Assembly: GCA_023253905.1 (NCBI GenBank)
Contig: JALREG010000118.1
Location: 1-11,931, forward strand
DNA from: Burkholderiaceae bacterium
GTDB lineage: Bacteria; Pseudomonadota; Gammaproteobacteria; Burkholderiales; Burkholderiaceae
Length of the DNA stretch: 11,931 nucleotides
Direction of reading: 5' to 3'
Part shown: in pieces, positions 1 through 7,545 of the stretch
Numbering within the stretch: position 1 is the stretch's first letter
Layout of the letters: each line of letters begins with the position of its first letter
Position numbers and translations under genes: made by a program
Notes under the pieces: generated by a model
What the model saw: only the letters and a program-made list of their open reading frames with translations
What the model was told of the DNA's origin: nothing
The model's database searches: none

Positions 1-16
1 ATTCACGTTTTTTCAT
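1..16 (-). CDS. 5' end of an unidentified gene, cut by the window edge
   Basis: An ATG on the minus strand at 16-14 opens a frame reading Met-Lys-Lys-Arg-Glu before the window ends. It is preceded by a very strong ribosome binding site (GGAGGAG at 31-25, 8 nt upstream). It lies 69 nt downstream of the Rieske oxygenase stop and on the same strand, so it is probably the next gene of the same operon. A basic Met-Lys-Lys-Arg start is common in exported proteins such as transporter solute-binding proteins. Five residues do not allow any identification. Confidence 0.6.
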
Positions 17-24
17 GTTGAGAG

Positions 25-31
25 CTCCTCC
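25..31 (-). promoter_or_regulatory. Strong Shine-Dalgarno site for the truncated gene at the left edge
   Basis: The minus strand reads GGAGGAG 8 nt before the ATG at 16-14. It is the longest match to the anti-Shine-Dalgarno sequence that I found in the window. It is the main reason to believe that a gene starts at the edge. Confidence 0.65.
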
Positions 32-85
32 GTGGTTGATGAAAGAGGCCGCGCGCAAGGCGTGGCCGGTGGATTTGAGAACGCG

Positions 86-1156
86 CTAGTGTGCTGCCCC
101 AGGTCGGTTGCGGGCAAGCTCCGGTGAACCCTGATCGGCGGATTCCGCTTCAATCAGTCTGTCAAGCGTGCGATGCAGGCGCACCGCCCCGGCATCGATT
201 CCCAACTGCACGGGCCGCGCGATCAGCGGTTCGGCGCTCGCCTGCTGCACCGCTTCGAGAATCGCCTTGTCCTCATCGAAGGCCATCACGAACTGTTCGG
301 TAATCTCGCGTGAAACCGCCTCGTCATCGGGGGCGAAATTGCGCAGCTGACACCAGAAGTAATGCGTGGTCGTCTCGGTTTCAGGCGTGAGGAAATGATT
401 GGAATACATGCGGATCCCCGCCTGCCGCGCCGCCTCGCTCTCGCCGCTACCCACCTCGTGCGCGCCAAAATCGACCACGTTGATCGCGGGCGCATGCCAC
501 CAGTAGTACTGCCACCGGTCGACATTGCCCGGCCAGCGGCCAAAACGCTGAAGGATGGGGGCGGCTGGTGAATTGCGCGTCCAGCGCGTCACCAGAATGG
601 TGTCGCCGTCCTGCGTGGTCTCGATCGGAATGTCGGCCATTGCTGCCGTGCCCAGGGTGGACTGGTGCACATAGGTGACATGCACCGGGTCGAGAAGGTT
701 TTCGACCAGCAGCCGGTAATTCGCCTTCACATGGGTGTAGGGGCCAAGGTTGAGCGTCCACCCTGGTTCTCCCCAGGGCAGGCCGCGAAACAGCCGGGCC
801 GGATCAGCCAGCCCCGGATCACCCATCCAGACCCAGACCATGCCCCAGTGTTCAATCACCGGAAACGACCGTACCCGCGCGTCGGGAGGGATGCGGCTTT
901 GAGCGGGCACCCGCGTGCACTCGCCCGAGCCGTCAAAGCACATGCCGTGGTAGCCGCACTGGAGAACATCCCCGACCACGGTTCCGCGTGACAGCGGCAA
1001 CAGCCGGTGCGGACAACGGTCGACGAGCGCAGCCGGGCTGCCATCGGAGCGTCGAAAGAACACCACTGGCACATCAAGAATACGACGGGCGAGCGGCTGA
1101 CTGCCGAGTTCATGACGCCAGGCGCCCACATACCAGCTGTTGCGAACGAACGGCAT
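86..1156 (-). CDS. Rieske non-heme iron oxygenase, VanA-like oxygenase component
   Basis: A 356-residue terminal oxygenase of the Rieske family, closest in layout to vanillate O-demethylase oxygenase (VanA) and related single-subunit demethylases or hydroxylases. The N-terminal Rieske [2Fe-2S] ligands are visible as Cys48-x-His50 and Cys67-x2-His70. The catalytic domain has the mononuclear iron motif Asn153-x2-Asp156-x2-His159-x4-His164. The third ligand is probably Asp296 in the FDEDKAILE segment. Length is normal for VanA-type enzymes. The ATG at 1156 shares one base with the stop of the upstream UPF0280 gene (TGATG), and GAGGG lies 7 nt upstream, so the two are translationally coupled. No ferredoxin or flavin reductase partner of the VanB type is in the window, so its electron donor is unknown. 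Substrate is also unknown. Position suggests a ring-hydroxylating or demethylating step on an aromatic or N-heteroaromatic compound handled by this operon. Confidence 0.9.
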   Translation of the reverse strand: MPFVRNSWYVGAWRHELGSQPLARRILDVPVVFFRRSDGSPAALVDRCPHRLLPLSRGTVVGDVLQCGYHGMCFDGSGECTRVPAQSRIPPDARVRSFPVIEHWGMVWVWMGDPGLADPARLFRGLPWGEPGWTLNLGPYTHVKANYRLLVENLLDPVHVTYVHQSTLGTAAMADIPIETTQDGDTILVTRWTRNSPAAPILQRFGRWPGNVDRWQYYWWHAPAINVVDFGAHEVGSGESEAARQAGIRMYSNHFLTPETETTTHYFWCQLRNFAPDDEAVSREITEQFVMAFDEDKAILEAVQQASAEPLIARPVQLGIDAGAVRLHRTLDRLIEAESADQGSPELARNRPGAAH

Positions 1157-2064
1157 CAGGCAGCCCTCATCAGGGTAGACCGGCCAGGCGACGGCTGTTG
1201 ATCAGTCGAAGCAACACCGTCACCAGTCTGAGCCCAGCAACCGGCGAGGTTTAACAGCGCATGTCCGATCAGCCCGCGCGAGACCAGCTCGCGTGCGCAG
1301 GCGAGTCCGTTCGCAAGCGCGGTGTCGATGCTGGCGGGCGCCAGTGCTCCGACCGCCACCGTGACCGGCAGATCACCGAGGTCGGATTGGTCACGAACTT
1401 CGCAGGCGGGGCGCCGCTCGATCGCAGCGTCGGCCACATCGACATGATTGGCGATGATGGTGGCGGCCGCATCGGCGGTCGCCGCATCGCGTGCCACCAC
1501 CGTGACGCTGTCGGCAATCCCCATGGAGAGGCTGCGGCCGCGCCAGCCGGACGTGGCAATGCCCCGTAGCCCGCTCTCGGCCCGTACAACGAGTCCGGCA
1601 TCGAGTGCAGGCGCATTCACATTGCCCACCACGCCGGCACGCCAGGACTCACCCGGCTCCAGATGAAGTGCAATGTCGCCGCCGTTGTTGATGTAGGCGC
1701 GCCTTACGCCAGGCCGGCGATAACAGCTGATCAGATGGTCAGCCACACTGCCGGCCACCGCCGCCATGGCGGTAATGAACAAGCCTTGCCGGGCATGAGG
1801 CAGGCAAGCTGCCACCATCCGCTGAGCGACCGGTCCGCTCACCTCAGGCGGATAGCCCGCCGAGGGCAGCGCGCGACGGAGCGCCGGCAGCTCGCTCACC
1901 AGCGTGGTGAGCACCGTTGCGAACTGCGTCCAGCAGGCCTCATGCGCCGCTTCGCAGGCAGCGGGGTCCCCGTCGGCTCCGATCACCAGGTCGATCGGCC
2001 CCTGCTGAAAATGCCAGCGGCCTTCGGACAGCCGCGCGCGTACCGGCTGCCAGGCGGCGTTCAA
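1156..2064 (-). CDS. UPF0280 family protein, ApbE-like fold, function unknown
   Basis: A 302-residue protein of the UPF0280 family, which is distantly related to ApbE flavin transferases. Visible ApbE-like elements are an AAVAG segment at about 101-105, INNGGDIAL at 125-133, GIATSG at 168-173 and a VTVVARDAATADA stretch at about 187-199. The region between GIATSG and VTVVA is short and lacks the HHxIDPxTG loop used by true ApbE enzymes, so FMN transfer is doubtful. The start is a TTG at 2064 whose last two bases fall in the TGA stop of the preceding gene (TTGA overlap). GGAG lies 8 nt upstream, and no ATG occurs before residue 83, so TTG initiation is likely. From memory, UPF0280 genes recur beside 6-hydroxynicotinate reductase-like genes, which suggests an accessory or catalytic role in the same pathway. 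Its role is not known. Confidence 0.82.
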   Translation of the reverse strand: MNAAWQPVRARLSEGRWHFQQGPIDLVIGADGDPAACEAAHEACWTQFATVLTTLVSELPALRRALPSAGYPPEVSGPVAQRMVAACLPHARQGLFITAMAAVAGSVADHLISCYRRPGVRRAYINNGGDIALHLEPGESWRAGVVGNVNAPALDAGLVVRAESGLRGIATSGWRGRSLSMGIADSVTVVARDAATADAAATIIANHVDVADAAIERRPACEVRDQSDLGDLPVTVAVGALAPASIDTALANGLACARELVSRGLIGHALLNLAGCWAQTGDGVASTDQQPSPGRSTLMRAA

Positions 2065-3578
2065 CGGAGCGGCTCCAACGGCCAGGGGTTATCGCCCTGC
2101 CATTCAATGAGCTGGTGCGGGTCACCCGCCCACACGTCTTCGAGCCGACGGATGCGATCAACATGCCCGCCCAGCCGTTCATAATCTTCGCGACGCAACG
2201 TGAACTCGATCGGCGCGACAATCGCCGGCGTGGGCACCGATCCGAACGAACCCGCGGGCATCCGCAGGACATCGACCATCACGGTAATTCCTCCGCCAGG
2301 CCAGACATAGGCGGGCGCCCCGCCGCAGGTAACGCGCGTCAGCAGATCTTTCACCGAGCGGGTGAGCAGAATCGGGTTCTCGGTCACGCCCGCCCGCAGG
2401 CTCCCGCCCGCGCCGCCCAGGAACAGCACGGTGGCCAGCGCCGGCTCGCAGTTTTCGCCGATCCGCTCGACCACGGTTTCAATCGGGGCTGGCATGGGCG
2501 CAGGCTGCGGTACGAGCGCGTCGTCCAGCACATACCACTGTGCGTGCTCACCGGTGGTGGACACCATCAGGAGTCGCAGGCCCGGCCGCGCTACCTTCGG
2601 GTCCCAGCCCTCGATGATGGACAAGGGATCCTGAATATCGGTACCGCCCCAGCCCGTACCCGGATTGGCCACCTGGAAATAGCGGCCCGGCGTGGATTTC
2701 CGCCCACGCAACCGAATGCCCGAGGGCGGCATGTCCAGACACTTACCAGCCTGATGCTCGGAGAGCACGCCGGTGATGTGATCATCGACCACCACCACCT
2801 CATCCGCGTGCCCGAACCATTGCTTGGCAAAGATGCCGATGGTGGCTGAGCCACAGCCCACCCGCATGCGGCGCTCCTCCACCCCATTGACGATCGGCGC
2901 GCGCCCCGCCTGCACGGTGAGCTTCGCGCCGCCCTCGATCTCGAGGTCGACCGCATGGTGATTACCCAGCCGCTCCATCAGTTCACAGGTGATGCGACCC
3001 TCGCGTTTGGAGCCGCCGGTAAGGTGATGAACACCGCCCAGCGACAGGAACTGCGAACCGTATTCGATGGTGGTGACATGGCCCACCGCCTCGCCCTGAT
3101 GACGGACCGTCGCCTGCTCGGGCCCAAGATAGCGGTCGGTATCAATCTTCACCTTGAAGCTGCAGTAGCTGAAGATGCCTTCGGTCACCACGGTAACCAT
3201 GTCGACCCCTTCCGCGCGACTGGCCACGATGAACGGGGCGGGTTTGTAATCGGGGTAGGTGGTGCCGCTTGCGACACCCGACACAAACACCGGCGCATCC
3301 TGATGCAGCAGTCGGCCCTCCCAGGCCGCGGGGTCTGCGGGCACCAGATCAACGCCCGGCCGCTTCATAATCACCACCGGATCCATGCGGCGTAAATGAC
3401 CCTCGACATTCCCCCAGCGATCACAGGCGCCCAGGCGGCCCTCACTGATCTGGCATAGCACCGGGCAGGCATCGCACTGGATCTTGTTGGTCGCCATTTT
3501 CTCTGGCGGGCGCGCCTTCACGACTGCGGGCTCGGCGGCTTCATTCGTGGCGGAAGGCGTATCGGAAGAGGCACTCAT
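2061..3578 (-). CDS. hnr: 6-hydroxynicotinate reductase-like iron-sulfur protein
   Basis: A 505-residue protein that I recognise as the family annotated 6-hydroxynicotinate reductase. In Eubacterium barkeri the enzyme (EC 1.3.7.1) uses reduced ferredoxin to convert 6-hydroxynicotinate to 1,4,5,6-tetrahydro-6-oxonicotinate. An N-terminal cysteine cluster, Cys35-x2-Cys38-x3-Cys42-x9-Cys52, probably binds an iron-sulfur cluster. Other notable sites are GCGSATIGIF (241-250) and glycine-rich GGAGGSLRAG (388-397). Further cysteines are at 139, 198, 242, 280, 377 and 418. I chose the ATG at 3578, which has AGGA 9 nt upstream and leaves a 44-nt gap. An in-frame TTG at 3626 would overlap the previous stop as TTGA but has no Shine-Dalgarno site; it would add 16 residues. 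Neighbouring molybdenum hydroxylase genes fit an N-heteroaromatic route. The exact substrate is inferred from family and context only. Confidence 0.78.
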   Translation of the reverse strand: MSASSDTPSATNEAAEPAVVKARPPEKMATNKIQCDACPVLCQISEGRLGACDRWGNVEGHLRRMDPVVIMKRPGVDLVPADPAAWEGRLLHQDAPVFVSGVASGTTYPDYKPAPFIVASRAEGVDMVTVVTEGIFSYCSFKVKIDTDRYLGPEQATVRHQGEAVGHVTTIEYGSQFLSLGGVHHLTGGSKREGRITCELMERLGNHHAVDLEIEGGAKLTVQAGRAPIVNGVEERRMRVGCGSATIGIFAKQWFGHADEVVVVDDHITGVLSEHQAGKCLDMPPSGIRLRGRKSTPGRYFQVANPGTGWGGTDIQDPLSIIEGWDPKVARPGLRLLMVSTTGEHAQWYVLDDALVPQPAPMPAPIETVVERIGENCEPALATVLFLGGAGGSLRAGVTENPILLTRSVKDLLTRVTCGGAPAYVWPGGGITVMVDVLRMPAGSFGSVPTPAIVAPIEFTLRREDYERLGGHVDRIRRLEDVWAGDPHQLIEWQGDNPWPLEPLR

Positions 3579-3622
3579 CGGAGACAGTCCTGACGGATCG
3601 GTTCGGCGCGGCTCGGCGCGGA

Positions 3623-6517
3623 TCAACGTAAAGCAGAGGCGGCGCTACCCAACGCCGCGAGCATGCGATCGGGGGTGACTGGCACCTCGGTCATGCGCAC
3701 ACCCGTTGCATCGCGAATCGCATTCAGAATGGCTGGGGCCGTGGCCACCAGCGCGGGCTCGCCGACCCCCTTCGCGCCGTTGGGCCCGAGGGGCTCGGGG
3801 TCTTCGACCAGATGCACCACCACCGGTGGCATATCGCCCACCGTGGGAATCAGGTAGTCATGCAGGTTGTCGGTCTTGAGGGCCACATAGTCTTCCATGA
3901 GGGCGAGTCCGAGTCCCTGCGCAATGCCGCCGTGGATCTGGCCCTCCACCTGCGTGGGGTTGATGGCGCGACCGACATCATGCGCGGCGTGAATCGCCAG
4001 CACCCGCACCGTGCCGAGCGCGACATCAACCTCCACCTCGGCAAACTGGGCCGCAAATCCGTAGGTGGCGTAGGGCACGCCCTGGCCATCGCCATCGAGC
4101 GGAACAGTGGGCGGGTTGAAACGCCCGCGACCCACTGCAACGAGACCACGGTCATCGATATCAAGCTCGGCAAGGTTCAGTGAAGCCCCGCCAGCGCGCA
4201 TGACACCGCCCACCACTTGAAGTTCGGCGGTCTCGGGCGCCCCCAATCGTGCGAGGAGTTTCGCGCGCAGATCAAGCCCCGCAAGCCGCGCCGCATTCCC
4301 CGACACAAAGGTCTGGCGCGAGGCCGAACTCTTTCCGCCATCGAGCGTAAGCGCGGTGTCTGACACGGTCTGATCAATCAGTGCAAGCGGCACGCCCAGC
4401 GCATCAGCGGCAATCTGCGGCATGATCGTGTAGGTGCCCTGGCCGATGTCGACCGCGCCGTTGAAGAGCACGAATCGCCCGTCGGGCTTGAGCCCAATTT
4501 CCATGTCAGACGGATTGGCAATCACGGTGTTGCCAATGCCGTACCACATGCAGGCGACGCCCACGCCACGTCGTAGCGCCGAGGGGTCACGGCCGTGCGG
4601 GTCACTGGGCGCGACCACCCTGGCCTCTCGTGCCGAGGGCGGTGCCGAGCGCCAGTCAGCCACACGCGCGCGAGCTTCGAGCCAGGCGGGCCGCAGCGCC
4701 TCAAGGCAAGCTTGCAGCCCGACGCTTGCGGTCAGCGTCTGGCCGGTGGCCGTCCGGTCGCCCGCACGCAGCGCGTTTGCATGGCGAAGATCCAGGGGAT
4801 CAGCACCGATCCGGGCTGCATAGTCATCAATCAGCGATTCGCAGAGCAGGGTCGACTGCGGCACACCAAAGCCGCGAAAAGCGCCCGCTACCGGATCATT
4901 GGTGATGACAGCGCGGGTGAGCGCGCGCACCGCCTCCCAGCGATAGGGGCCGGCTGCGTGAATCGGCACGCGATTGGCCACGGTGGGCCCCCAGGATGCA
5001 TAGGCGCCTGTATTGAAATCGCCCGCAAAGTCGTACGACACGAAGCGGCCATCGGCAGTCGCGGCAAATTTTGCCTCCATGGCTGCCGGGTGCCGCTTGG
5101 TGGTCGATCGCATCGACTCAGGGCGGTGATACACCATACGAGTCGCCCGCCCCAGTCGCCGTGCTGCCGCCACCAGAAGCGGCTGCACCGACAGGTCGAG
5201 CTTGCCGCCAAAGCCACCGCCCACCGCAGACGGAATGATTCGTACGCGCTCGGGCGCCACTTCAAACATCCACGCGATCTCATCGCGATCCATGTAGGGC
5301 GTCTGCGTGCAGGCAAAGATCGTCACGCGCGGCCCATCCGGTTCGATCTCCCAACGCGCCCAGCCCGCCTCAGGTTCGATGTAGGCGTGCTCCACATGCT
5401 GGGTGCGCATGGCAAGTGACAACTGTTCGGCCGCACCCGACGCCGCGGCCGCCACATCACCCGAGACCACCCGGCCCCGGCAAAGAATGTTGTCGGGCCA
5501 GCGCGCCTGCACGGACGGTGCCCCGGGCGCCACGCCAGCCGCGATCCCCGAGACCGGAGGCAGCACCTCCCACGCCACTGGAAACGACGCCTCGTCGAGC
5601 GCATCGATCGCCGCCTGCGTGCCCGCCACGACCGCGATTGCCTCGCCGGCAAAACGCACTTCGCCCTCGGCCAACGCCGGCTGATCGCGCAGGTCAGGAA
5701 AGATGGCAAAGCGATTATTTGGAATGTCGGCACTCGTCACCACGCCCGCCAAACCGGGCTGCGCGGCCATCCAGGCAGCAAGATCGCCAATGGCAAACCG
5801 CGCCCGCGGATGCGGCGAGCGTATTGTTCGCAACCACAGCGCATCGACCGGCGCCTGATCCGCACCGAAACGCTCAGCGCCGGTCACCTTGGCGCGCGCA
5901 TCAAAACGCTCGACCCGTGCACCCACCGCATGACCCGCCGCGACCAGAGAAATCGCCAGGCCAGCGGTGGCCACAGGCGCGGTCCCGTCGACGGACCCAC
6001 TCGCGGCGGTGCGCGCATGGGCCGCACCGACAGCCATCACGGCTTCAACAATCTTGCGATAGCCCGTGCAGCGGCACAGCACGCCGCCCAGGCCATCAAG
6101 CACCTGCTGCTCAGTGGGCTGGGGGTGGCGACGCAGCGTCTCGGCAGCCGCCATCAGCATGCCGGGCGTGCAGATGCCGCACTGCGCGGCGCCATGATCG
6201 ACAAACGCCTGCTGTAGCGCCGACAGCGGCCCGCCGTCCGGCGCGAGCGACTCCACCGTTTCCACCCGTCGACCCGCGCACTGTGAGCCTGCCACCAGGC
6301 AGGCACAGACCTGCTCGCCGTCGAGCAGCACCGTGCAGGCCCCACAGTCGCCCGCGCTGCACCCTACTTTGGTGCCAGTGAGGCCACAGTCATCGCGCAG
6401 CAGGTCGGTGAGGCGCTGCGCGGCGCGCGCCAACGGGATCGAGACGGCTTGCCCGTTGACCGTGAGCGCAAGCGACTGTGCGGGATGATCGAAGGACATG
6501 TCTGAAGGCTTGTTCAT
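3623..6517 (-). CDS. Fused [2Fe-2S]/molybdopterin subunit of a xanthine dehydrogenase-family hydroxylase
   Basis: A 964-residue catalytic subunit. Residues about 15-165 form a CoxS-type iron-sulfur domain. Its first cluster is Cys53-x4-Cys58-x2-Cys61-x11-Cys73. The second is Cys113-x2-Cys116-x31-Cys148-x-Cys150. Residues about 200-960 are the aldehyde oxidase/xanthine dehydrogenase molybdopterin domains. They contain GGGFGG (433-438), AFRGFG (546-551), DIGQG (690-694) and GVGE with the presumed catalytic Glu920. Such enzymes hydroxylate N-heterocycles with oxygen from water, passing electrons through the clusters to an FAD subunit. Having [2Fe-2S] fused to the Mo domain with FAD on a separate chain matches the E. 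coli XdhD/YgfM layout. The ATG at 6517 has GAGGAG 5 nt upstream; an upstream in-frame start (6571) would run into the FAD gene. Operon context suggests nicotinate or a similar ring acid as substrate. Purines or other heterocycles remain possible. Confidence 0.92.
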   Translation of the reverse strand: MNKPSDMSFDHPAQSLALTVNGQAVSIPLARAAQRLTDLLRDDCGLTGTKVGCSAGDCGACTVLLDGEQVCACLVAGSQCAGRRVETVESLAPDGGPLSALQQAFVDHGAAQCGICTPGMLMAAAETLRRHPQPTEQQVLDGLGGVLCRCTGYRKIVEAVMAVGAAHARTAASGSVDGTAPVATAGLAISLVAAGHAVGARVERFDARAKVTGAERFGADQAPVDALWLRTIRSPHPRARFAIGDLAAWMAAQPGLAGVVTSADIPNNRFAIFPDLRDQPALAEGEVRFAGEAIAVVAGTQAAIDALDEASFPVAWEVLPPVSGIAAGVAPGAPSVQARWPDNILCRGRVVSGDVAAAASGAAEQLSLAMRTQHVEHAYIEPEAGWARWEIEPDGPRVTIFACTQTPYMDRDEIAWMFEVAPERVRIIPSAVGGGFGGKLDLSVQPLLVAAARRLGRATRMVYHRPESMRSTTKRHPAAMEAKFAATADGRFVSYDFAGDFNTGAYASWGPTVANRVPIHAAGPYRWEAVRALTRAVITNDPVAGAFRGFGVPQSTLLCESLIDDYAARIGADPLDLRHANALRAGDRTATGQTLTASVGLQACLEALRPAWLEARARVADWRSAPPSAREARVVAPSDPHGRDPSALRRGVGVACMWYGIGNTVIANPSDMEIGLKPDGRFVLFNGAVDIGQGTYTIMPQIAADALGVPLALIDQTVSDTALTLDGGKSSASRQTFVSGNAARLAGLDLRAKLLARLGAPETAELQVVGGVMRAGGASLNLAELDIDDRGLVAVGRGRFNPPTVPLDGDGQGVPYATYGFAAQFAEVEVDVALGTVRVLAIHAAHDVGRAINPTQVEGQIHGGIAQGLGLALMEDYVALKTDNLHDYLIPTVGDMPPVVVHLVEDPEPLGPNGAKGVGEPALVATAPAILNAIRDATGVRMTEVPVTPDRMLAALGSAASALR

Positions 6518-6522
6518 GGGTA

Positions 6523-6528
6523 CTCCTC
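6523..6528 (-). promoter_or_regulatory. Shine-Dalgarno site fixing the start of the molybdenum subunit
   Basis: GAGGAG on the minus strand ends 5 nt before the ATG at 6517-6515, inside the 16-nt gap after the FAD-subunit stop. It favours this start over the in-frame upstream start at 6571, which would overlap the previous gene by 38 nt. Confidence 0.7.
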
Positions 6529-6533
6529 GCCGC

Positions 6534-7442
6534 TCAGGCGGCTCCGTCCGGCGTCGCGCAGGCCATGGCAATGGCTCGGCCGATCAGCTCGCGAACGGCC
6601 TCCCGCCGATAGCCCGCGGTGCCCCGCACGTCGTCAATCGGCGACAAAGGCGCAAGCAGCGCAGCCGCTTCGCCCGAAGCGAGCGCGCTCGCCGCCGCCG
6701 CCGCGGCCTGCGAGGGCGGCAGACCGAGCAGTCGTTCTTCAAGCCGCGGCAGGCGCCTTGCAGCAGCCGAACACGCCCCCACCGCGATCGTGCAACGCGC
6801 GAGACGATCCTGCGCATCGATATCGACCGAGACCGCCACCATGGCAATCGAGATCACCAGATAACGGCGGTGTCCGAGCTTGAGGAACTGAGAGCGCGCA
6901 CGCGGGCTGCCCAAAGGCAGGTCGATCGCCACCAGCAGTTCCCCGGGCGCGAGCGCAGTGCGACGGTTACCGAGCACGAACGCTTCAAGCGGCAGACGTC
7001 GGCTGCCCGCCCGGCTCCGGAGTTCCACCTCGGCATCGAGCGCGAGCAATACCGGCACGCCGTCGGCGGCTGGCGAAGCGTTGCAGAGGTTGCCCCCCAG
7101 CGTGCCCTGGTTCTGGATCTGCCGGCCGCCCACCTCGAGCGCGGCCTGAACCAGCGCCTCGAACCCAGGTGGCAGCGGCTCATCGCGCACCGCGGACCAG
7201 GTCTCGAGTGCGCCAATCCGCCACCAGGCCCGGCCTGCCGCATCGGTCACCCGCCCCTGGCCACGCAGCCCATCGATTCGGCTGAGGTCGAGAAGCGGCT
7301 GTGCGATGGGCCGGCCGACATGCGCCGGGAACACATCGGTTCCGCCGGCAAGCGGCAGCCAGCCGGGTTGCGATAGCAGTTCCAGCGCCTCCTCAATATG
7401 AACAGGAGCGCGCGGCGGTTGAATCGACGCATGGGCCGTCAT
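6534..7442 (-). CDS. FAD-binding subunit of a xanthine dehydrogenase-family molybdenum hydroxylase
   Basis: A 302-residue CoxM/YgfM-type flavoprotein subunit. It takes electrons from the [2Fe-2S] clusters of the partner chain and delivers them to NAD+ or another acceptor. Family signatures are LAGGTD (31-36) for FAD binding and GTLGGNLCNASPAAD (113-127), which contacts FAD. Length is usual for this subunit. The chosen ATG at 7442 has GGAG 7 nt upstream; a longer frame starting at 7484 has no comparable site and an un-family-like leader. It is the first gene of the minus-strand operon, starting 195 nt from divergent fdxA and ending 16 nt before the catalytic subunit. No cytochrome c domain is present. 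This differs from the NicAB nicotinate hydroxylase of Pseudomonas putida and points to an NAD-type acceptor. Confidence 0.92.
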   Translation of the reverse strand: MTAHASIQPPRAPVHIEEALELLSQPGWLPLAGGTDVFPAHVGRPIAQPLLDLSRIDGLRGQGRVTDAAGRAWWRIGALETWSAVRDEPLPPGFEALVQAALEVGGRQIQNQGTLGGNLCNASPAADGVPVLLALDAEVELRSRAGSRRLPLEAFVLGNRRTALAPGELLVAIDLPLGSPRARSQFLKLGHRRYLVISIAMVAVSVDIDAQDRLARCTIAVGACSAAARRLPRLEERLLGLPPSQAAAAAASALASGEAAALLAPLSPIDDVRGTAGYRREAVRELIGRAIAMACATPDGAA

Positions 7443-7492
7443 GACGGGTCTCCGGGTATGAGCGCAGTTTCCGCAGCGCCGCATCGGACGCT

Positions 7493-7514
7493 TTATGAAG
7501 CCGCGACTTCATTA
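7493..7514. promoter_or_regulatory. Inverted repeat, candidate operator between divergent promoters
   Basis: TTATGAAG-N6-CTTCATTA is a 22-bp inverted repeat with 8-bp arms and one mismatched pair. The inner six base pairs (ATGAAG/CTTCAT) are perfect. It lies just upstream of the -35 of the candidate fdxA promoter. It also lies just downstream of the predicted start of the minus-strand operon transcript, a position suited to a repressor of the catabolic operon. The size and spacing fit a dimeric helix-turn-helix regulator. No regulator gene is in the window, so this is an inference. Confidence 0.45.
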
Positions 7515-7516
7515 GT

Positions 7517-7545
7517 TTGGCGCCGAAGGTATCGCACGGTAAAAT
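7517..7545 (+). promoter_or_regulatory. Candidate sigma70 promoter for fdxA
   Basis: TTGGCG (7517-7522) and TAAAAT (7540-7545) are separated by 17 nt. Transcription would start near 7552, giving an untranslated leader of about 85 nt before fdxA. The -10 element matches the consensus at 5 of 6 positions. Confidence 0.5.

Noticed and set aside
1156..2064. Flavin transferase (ApbE) assignment for the UPF0280 gene
   Set aside because: The HHxIDPxTG loop of ApbE is missing, so only the fold relation is kept.
1917..2849. 310-codon plus-strand frame opposite the hnr and UPF0280 genes
   Set aside because: No recognisable motif, and arginine-rich shadow composition. It covers two well-supported genes.
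2061..3578. Radical SAM enzyme
   Set aside because: The cysteine order is CxxCxxxC rather than CxxxCxxC, and the SAM-binding pattern is not seen.
4595..5419. 274-codon plus-strand frame inside the molybdenum subunit
   Set aside because: Antisense shadow. The residues are an arginine/histidine-rich mixture without domain signs.
5416..6381. 321-codon open frame on the plus strand, opposite the molybdenum subunit
   Set aside because: Pro/Arg-rich, low-complexity translation typical of the antisense of a high-GC gene. The opposite strand has complete Fe-S and molybdopterin motifs.
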